A stretch of 64,000 nucleotides of DNA from Mycteria americana. Lineage: Eukaryota > Chordata > Aves > Ciconiiformes > Ciconiidae. Shown piece by piece: positions 58,402 through 64,000 of the stretch (position 1 is the first letter of the stretch; every line of letters begins with the position of its first letter). Under the pieces are notes generated by a model that worked only from the letters and a program-made list of their open reading frames with translations, made no database searches and was not told the DNA's origin. A program made the translations under genes and the position numbers. The stretch spans positions 32,396,501 through 32,460,500 of the forward strand of contig NC_134373.1 in assembly GCF_035582795.1 (NCBI RefSeq), in the 5' to 3' direction.

Positions 58402-59656
58402 GATGTGATCAGGCCCAGTCAGGATGGGTTCAGGAAAGGCAGGTCCTGCTTGACCAACCTGATCTCCTTCTATGACAAAGTGACCTGCTTAGTGGATGAG
58501 GCAAAGGCTGTGGATGTTGTCTACCTAGACTTCAGTAAAGCCTTTGACACCGTTTCCCACAGCATTCTCCTGGAGAAACTGGCAGCTCATGGCTTGGACA
58601 GGTGAACTCTTCACTGGGTAAAGAACTGGCTGGATGGCCGGGCCCAAAGAGTGGTGGTGAATGGAGTTTACTCCAGTTGGTGGCCAGTCACAAGTGGTGT
58701 TCCCCAGGGCTCTGTGTTGGGGCCAGTTCTGTTTAACATCTTTATCAATGATCTGGATGAAGGGATCGAGTGCACCCTCAGTAAGTTTGCAGACAACGCC
58801 AAGTTGTGTGGGAGTGTTGATCTGCTTGAGGGGAGGAAGGCTCTGCAGAGGGACCTGGACAGGCTGGATCGATGGGCCGAGGTCAATTGTATGAGGTTCA
58901 ACAAGGCCAAGTGCAAGGTCCTGCACTTGGGCCACAGCAACCCCATGCAACGCTACAGGCTTGGGGAAGAGTGGCTGGAAAGCTGCCTGGCAGAGAAGGA
59001 CCTGGGGGTGTTGGTTGACAGCTGGCTGAGTATGAGCCAGCAGTGTGCCCAGGTGGCTCAGAAGGCCAGTGGCATCCTGGCTTGGATCAGAAATAGTGGG
59101 GCCAGCAGGACTAGGAAAGTGATCGTGCCCCTGTACTCGGCACTGGTGAGGCCGCACCTCGAATGCTGTGTTCAGTTTTGGGCCCCCCACTACAAGAGGG
59201 ACATTGAGGGGCTGGAGCGTCTCCAGAGAAGGGCAACGAAGCTGGGGAAGGGTCTGGAGCACAAGTCTGATGAGGAGCGTCTGAGGGAACTGGGGTTGTT
59301 TAGCCTGGAGAAAAGGAGGCTGAGGGGAGACCTCATCGCTCTCTACAACTACCTGAAAGGAGGTTGTAGAGAGGTGGGGGTTGGTCTCTTCTCCCAGGTA
59401 ACAAGTGATAGGACAAGAGGAAATGGCCTCAAGTTGCACCAGGGGAGGAACAATTTCTTTACTGAAAGGGTTGTCAAGCATTGGAAGGGGCTGCCCAGGG
59501 AAGTGGTTGAGTCCCCATCCCTGGAGGTATTTAAAAGACGTGTGGATGTGGTGCTTAGGGATGTGGTGTAGCGGTGGACTTGGCAGTGCTAGGTTAATGG
59601 TTGGATTCGATGATCTTAAAAGTCTTCTCCAACCTAAACGATTCTATGATTCTATG
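58402..59656 (+). mobile_element. CR1-C: 5'-truncated CR1 LINE, about 1.25 kb
   Basis: The element enters at about 58,402-58,411, just upstream of the block reading VIRPSQDGFRKGRSCLTNL. It ends at 59,656 with 'attctatgattctatg', the CR1 3' terminus. The 3' UTR 'ggttggattcgatgatcttaaaagtcttctccaacc' precedes it. The sequence is collinear with CR1-B in opposite orientation and starts about 50 bases further 5'. No convincing target-site duplication is seen. Confidence 0.95.
58411..59571 (+). pseudogene. CR1-C ORF2 remnant (reverse transcriptase, C-terminal part)
   Basis: One frame runs from the truncated start to the natural stop at 59,569-59,571. It is interrupted only by TGA at 58,603-58,605, where CR1-B has a cysteine codon (TGT). 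Blocks in order are [26 protein letters not shown], the catalytic box, [34 protein letters not shown], and [20 protein letters not shown]. The catalytic box reads FADN instead of FADD (about 58,786-58,797), so one metal-binding aspartate is replaced by asparagine. A small deletion removes residues between LKLHQGR and NNFFTERV relative to CR1-B. Inactive, and lacking the endonuclease. Confidence 0.92.
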
Positions 59657-61139
59657 TTTCAGTTCTTCATCGCAAGCACCTCTCTCAATGGAGTCAAATT
59701 CCTCACTTCCACTGCTACAAATTTATTGTAAAAACTATCCAGTGTAACACATCCTTGCTTTCTTCTTGTAATGGATGAGATTCACTGGCATAATGTTCCT
59801 TGTTTGTTCTTGGCTAGCGGTATGATTTGCTGAATGATTACCTGTAGCTGCCAGATCTGAATTATATGTCTTCTTACACCCTGTGAGGATAAAAACATGA
59901 CAAAGTATCAATCAAAATGTCGACTCTGAAGCTATTGTTAGTAAACTGAAACTGTCAAAGGGCACATTACTAAAGGCAGAAGAATAACTCTGCAGAGCTG
60001 ATATGGTATAGTAAAGAATTTTTTCCCAAGAACTTTACCATGAACTGTCGGTGTCAGGAGAATATTATAAATTGGCATCATTATAGCTGCAGTGCCCAAA
60101 TCGTGCTCCCACTCATGTTAGATGTCAATGACCAGAGCAAATTCACAGCATAATGATGGAGTTATTAAACACTGAACCAGATTGTGTCCTAGTTATTACC
60201 ATCGTGAATGTGTTCTCATGAAGTGGGTATTTTGGGAGGAGACGTGCACCCGTCTGGTTGTGTGGCAGGAAATGCACGTGCCTCGCGCCTGTGCCGAGCT
60301 CCCAGCAGCAGCCGCACGTCCTGCCTCGATGCCAGGCCTGTCCTTGAGATGCCGGATGGGAAGGAGAGAGAGTTTTACATCATGAGGGCTCTGGGAATTA
60401 CAGGGTGTTTAATTATAACATCACCTGGCCAGGAGAGAGTTGATACCACTGCGACACATGAAACTGAAAACCAAAGAGGTCTGGAGGAAGAGGCAAAATT
60501 CATTGCACCTTCTCGTGCAAGTATCTTGTCTGATATTTCGGTGACATTTACAGTGATTAGATAGAAAGGATCTGTAAACCTGTGATTTAAGTTTTTTTTT
60601 TTTAAAATATTTTAAAAAAAGGTCGTTGGGGATTTGGAAGAAAGCCTTTATGATCTCTTTAGTTATCAGTAGTGGAAGACTTGGTACTACACCAGCTCAT
60701 GAGAGGCTCGCCTCATGGCCTCTCTTTTCCTGAAGAAATAACTGTTAGCTATCTCAGCTGTAGTTTGAACTAACCAAAAAAGTATTGCACACTGGGGAAC
60801 TGCTCTTTCCAGCCTCACTTCTTTCTGTCATTTGTATGAATAATGCCACGTCTCTGACAAAAACGTGTCATGTGTTAGCATGATATACTCCCCGTGTTCT
60901 TGCCGTATTTTGAAGCATCAACTTGATCTTTCTCTCTCCCCTCCTTGAGGGTTTCAGTGCTGTTGCATTCCTGGTGTTTCAGATTGATCCCATATGAGCT
61001 AATGACAGCAGGCAAAGTTATAATTCTGTTCATTTTATTTGTTTATCATTTGGTGACACCAAAAGCCTCAAGGAGGGCCTAAGGTCTTTCTCAGGTTCTG
61101 TACAGGTGCCTGCTGCCTGGCATCCAGATTTGAGAATAT
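59657..61139. other. Intronic stretch, nothing recognised
   Basis: Frames of 67 and 118 codons overlap at 60,182-60,564 (+) in two phases. They cross a CpG-containing patch (60,240-60,350), and neither shows a domain. The segment 60,590-60,620 is a T/A-rich run that can fold back on itself (ttttttttttt aaaatattttaaaaaaa). Confidence 0.45.
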
Positions 61140-61260
61140 ATTTAAGCACCTAACTTTTATGTTAGGCTCCTAGGTCCCTACTGAAATGAGTAAGAATTTA
61201 GGGTCCAGGTTCATCAGAATATTTAGATTTTTATTTTCCATTGATTTCAGTAGCTAGAGT
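61140..61260. repeat. Ancient 'AGGTGCCTAA' / 'CATTGATTTCAGT' repeat
   Basis: 'tttaagcacctaacttttatgttaggctcctaggtcc' is followed by 'gggtccaggttcatcagaatatttag' and 'tccattgatttcagtag'. This recalls an old sauropsid repeat with 'aggtgcctaactcccattgatttcaatgggagttaggtgcctaaat' wording. The two arms (agcacctaac / gttaggctcct) are still partly complementary. I cannot name the family with certainty. Confidence 0.45.
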
Positions 61261-64000
61261 CTTTATATATATCTTACTAAGTCAGGCAGTGAACATGAAG
61301 TGGGTTGTGTGGATGCAGGTTATGGAGTAAGCGCTGTAGCCTCATAGGTGTTTTGATAACAGTCCATAAGTAAACTCTTAAATTAATGAGTCACATGCCA
61401 GAATGCCTTTTGAAATCTGTGCTTTGCTGCATTAACTGCTGCAGCTGAGGCACACGACCCTCTCAATGGGGCCTGGCAGCAGGGAGGACAGCACACCGAG
61501 TCATGCTCATGTTGATTAGGTACCTCAGAAGTGATAAGTCTTTCCTTGCCAAAATTATAACCTCTGCACCTGGACACTAGTGCTGTTATAACTCCAACAG
61601 CCCCATATGGAGCTAGTTTTCCAATTGACAACAGCAGCTTATTTTTATTTGATGGCACTTGAGTCCTAAGTGAGGAATATGCTATTATTAATGACTTACT
61701 GAAGATCTTTTGTAGCAAATTTATCACTAATGCAAAATAGCTTCTCTGCTTGTTGCATACTGATGGATATGGGGGCAGTGGCCTATGTAGAAACTTGGAT
61801 TCGTGGTAACAATTTCTTCTCTGCTGACTTTGAAGTGATTACATTGGAAACTTACTGGTTTCATTTTGTCATTATTATTAATGCAAATCTGAACTGTAAC
61901 TTCTAGTTATTCACCAAACATTTCTCTTAGGTAGTGTAACCAATAGCTAAATGTGGCAGGGAGGGGGTCCTCTCCCAACCCCACAGACAGCAGAGAGGTA
62001 GAGATCGCGTTGTCACACACAGTTGTGTTGCTGGCATTACGGTATATATGAACAGCCACATTCAGGGTCGCTGCTCATTCATGCTTGGGATAAGAGGTAA
62101 CCCTCACCTGCCAGGAGGAACTTCTTGTCTTAATATACAAGGCATACAAATTGTGGGGAAGAGAGATCATATTATAAATCCCTAAAAGCTGTCAGGTGAC
62201 ACTCCTGCTGCCTGTACTTCTCCAAAGCATTTTGTTTAAGACTGAAGGTGACTTCAGGCCAGGATCAGGAGATTTTGGTCACCAGCTAACCTTCAAGGGG
62301 AGGAAAAAACCCTTGAAGGACAAAGTGCTTATTTACTCACTGTGCTGTACATCTGCATGCTGCTTCTCAGCAGGTTTTTATTTAAGAGGGGAACATATGG
62401 TATCCCTCTGCCCCTGCCTGAATCTATTCTTTTAAATTGGCCTTGCCACAGCCTTGGAGTTGCTGCCCCAATTTCTATGACACCAGAGTCAGGGCAGTGT
62501 AGCACGTCATGCGGATGGGTACCCATGCCCCATCAGCAGTGACTGCCCTCGGTCAGGCTTCATGAAGGCCCCGTGACCCATGTTACAAGGCACAGATCCT
62601 CACTGGGATTTGCAAGGCACTGGTTATCCATCTGCCTTTATTTTCAGTAAGATCTCAATGCTGTTTCCACCTTCCCTGTCTCTCTTGGAAATTTCAGCCT
62701 GACTCCTTCCTGAGCAGGGTAGAGGAGCTGTACCCTGAACACAAAACTGATGTTTCGTATTGACAAGGAGGGCTGAAGTGCAAACTGAGTTGAGAAACCT
62801 TAGAAAATCTCCACTGATGTTTTTCAGTCCTAATAAACACTTTTAATATAATCTCTCAGACTGCTGGAGGAAAGCACTGAGATGGAGCTCGCATACAGTC
62901 TTACACCTTTGAAGGGAATTAATAAGAAACTGTGCTCAGTGAAGTAGCTGATACCCAAATGCAGCCGGTTCAGTGGTTAAGAAGGGCTGTACAGTTACAT
63001 ACTGAGTCTATTCTGTGCTCCGGGGTGTAAATTCATCTGCGTTAGCTCTCAGTTAGGTTTCCGTGCCATCGGGTGCCTCTCAAAGAGTAGTGCTGGTTTT
63101 GATGCCATTATAGCTGAGCAGTGATGCCCAAACCAGCGGTGGGTGTCTGGGGCCGCCTCACGCTGGCAGAAGAAAAGGGCTTGTAAGGTCCTGTGTCACT
63201 CCTGCAAGCACTGCATTTAGAGGGTCCCTAGGTCGTTACAGATGGGTTTGTTGTTTGTAGGCAAAAGAGGTCATTCTGGAGACCTCCCCTTTCCACAGAT
63301 GTTAGTTTTTCATTAATATCAAGGAGACTATTTGTGCTTCTCAACCCGAACATGGGGCCAAAGTGATAACTACTCTTACTCTTACAAAATACTTCAACCA
63401 GGAAGATGAAATGTCTGATTTTATATAGTCCAGCTTTGAAAGAACATTGGCTTTTCCCTTTATAAGAAGAAAGATTTTGTGTCAAAGGAGAAATGAAAAG
63501 CATTCCCAGACCTGGGTAAGGCTCTTATGTAAGCCATCCTTTCTTTTCAGATGCCCGGCAGTAAATGATGCAAATGAAAAAGATACAGTGTGGGGAGTAC
63601 TATTTCAGTGTAATCTCCCACCTCATGACTGATGCCTGAATGATTTTGTTATAAGAACAACGTGGTTTGGGGCACAGTGTCAGAAAGTCAGCCCTTGCCT
63701 GGAGCACACATTTAAATGTCAGTAACCCCTCTGTTGCCAATTGTCCAGAGAAATCCTGTTTCCTTATCTTTTAAAACTTTTTTTCTCCCTCTGTGCTGGA
63801 TCCTACCACTGAATTTCAAACACAAACTCACTGAAAAGGGAAATGCCCTCATGTGGACCGGCTTTTCAGTGGCATTACCGAATAGGCTGTAACATACCTG
63901 GATTGCTTCTTGTTAGTGTAAATTAATATCGGGCGTCAATGTTTCTGATGCCTAATGTCAATGACTAGGTCTTACCAGGTTGTGACTGAAAGGCTTTGCC
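61261..64000. other. Intronic stretch to the window end, nothing recognised
   Basis: Apart from the hairpin at 62,290 there is no supported gene or repeat. Frames are below 115 codons. A possible acceptor 'ccatcctttcttttcag' ends at 63,550; the DNA after it is open only in phase 2 and no strong donor follows. Confidence 0.4.
62290..62319. repeat. Perfect hairpin, 10-bp arms
   Basis: CCTTCAAGGG and CCCTTGAAGG flank a 10-nt A-rich loop (gaggaaaaaa). Pairing is exact. Confidence 0.8.

Noticed and set aside
58525..59481. 318-codon minus-strand frame, and the plus-strand frames at 37,871-38,606.
   Set aside because: These are antisense shadows of the CR1 reverse-transcriptase frame. The same shadow appears over both CR1-B and CR1-C.
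63551..63632. Acceptor 'catcctttcttttcag' followed by an open phase-2 stretch (PAVNDANEKDTVWG...).
   Set aside because: Phase 2 does not fit the only known donor, no good donor follows, and the open stretch is only about 27 codons.
1..64000. Search for endogenous retrovirus genes, tRNA or rRNA genes, CRISPR-like arrays and bacterial-type operons.
   Set aside because: None was seen: no gag/pol/env-like frames, paired LTRs, cloverleaf with A/B boxes, or regularly spaced repeats.

Overview
The window looks like bird (avian) nuclear DNA. Three copies of the chicken-repeat-1 (CR1) LINE carry the family's typical 3' end (a short ATTCTATGATTCT-type tail). Older repeats are sparse and strongly eroded, there are no poly(A)-tailed SINEs of mammalian type, and the one gene promoter is a dense CpG island. 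Nothing prokaryotic or viral was found: no operons, CRISPR arrays, tRNA or rRNA genes, and no recognisable retroviral gag/pol/env.

Layout. Positions 1 to about 16,400 are non-coding, fairly AT-rich DNA with scattered ancient repeats (MIR-like SINEs near 3.7, 4.8, 8.1 and 16.2 kb; an old CR1/L3-like piece near 6.6 kb). Positions about 16,435-17,920 form a strong CpG island. It contains the most credible protein-coding feature of the window: a first coding exon (17,211-17,283, + strand) that starts in a good Kozak context and ends at a consensus splice donor, encoding 24 acidic residues. I do not recognise the gene. Everything to the right reads best as a very long first intron of that gene, or intron plus intergenic DNA. 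It holds short ORFs, eroded MIR/CR1 pieces, simple repeats, several candidate cryptic or alternative exons, and a small GC-rich patch at 32.1-32.3 kb with CRE-like and YY1-like sites.

Mobile elements. CR1-A (25.34-25.79 kb, +) is a short 3' fragment. CR1-B (37.46-38.68 kb, -) and CR1-C (58.40-59.66 kb, +) are two similar, relatively young 1.2-kb copies of the reverse-transcriptase 3' half. They lie in opposite orientation about 20 kb apart. CR1-B has two single-base frameshifts. CR1-C has one in-frame stop and a changed catalytic aspartate. Neither can be active.

No self-contained new biological system is evident. The points most worth a second look are: a perfect 28-bp palindrome at 53.63 kb containing an ideal RFX X-box; a 48-nt candidate internal exon at 33.3 kb; a phase-compatible candidate terminal exon at 53.1 kb; perfect hairpins at 48.6, 62.3 and 12.6 kb; the inverted CR1 pair with a possible 8-bp target duplication at one copy; and a family of very old palindromic repeats built around CATTGAAGTCAATGG.
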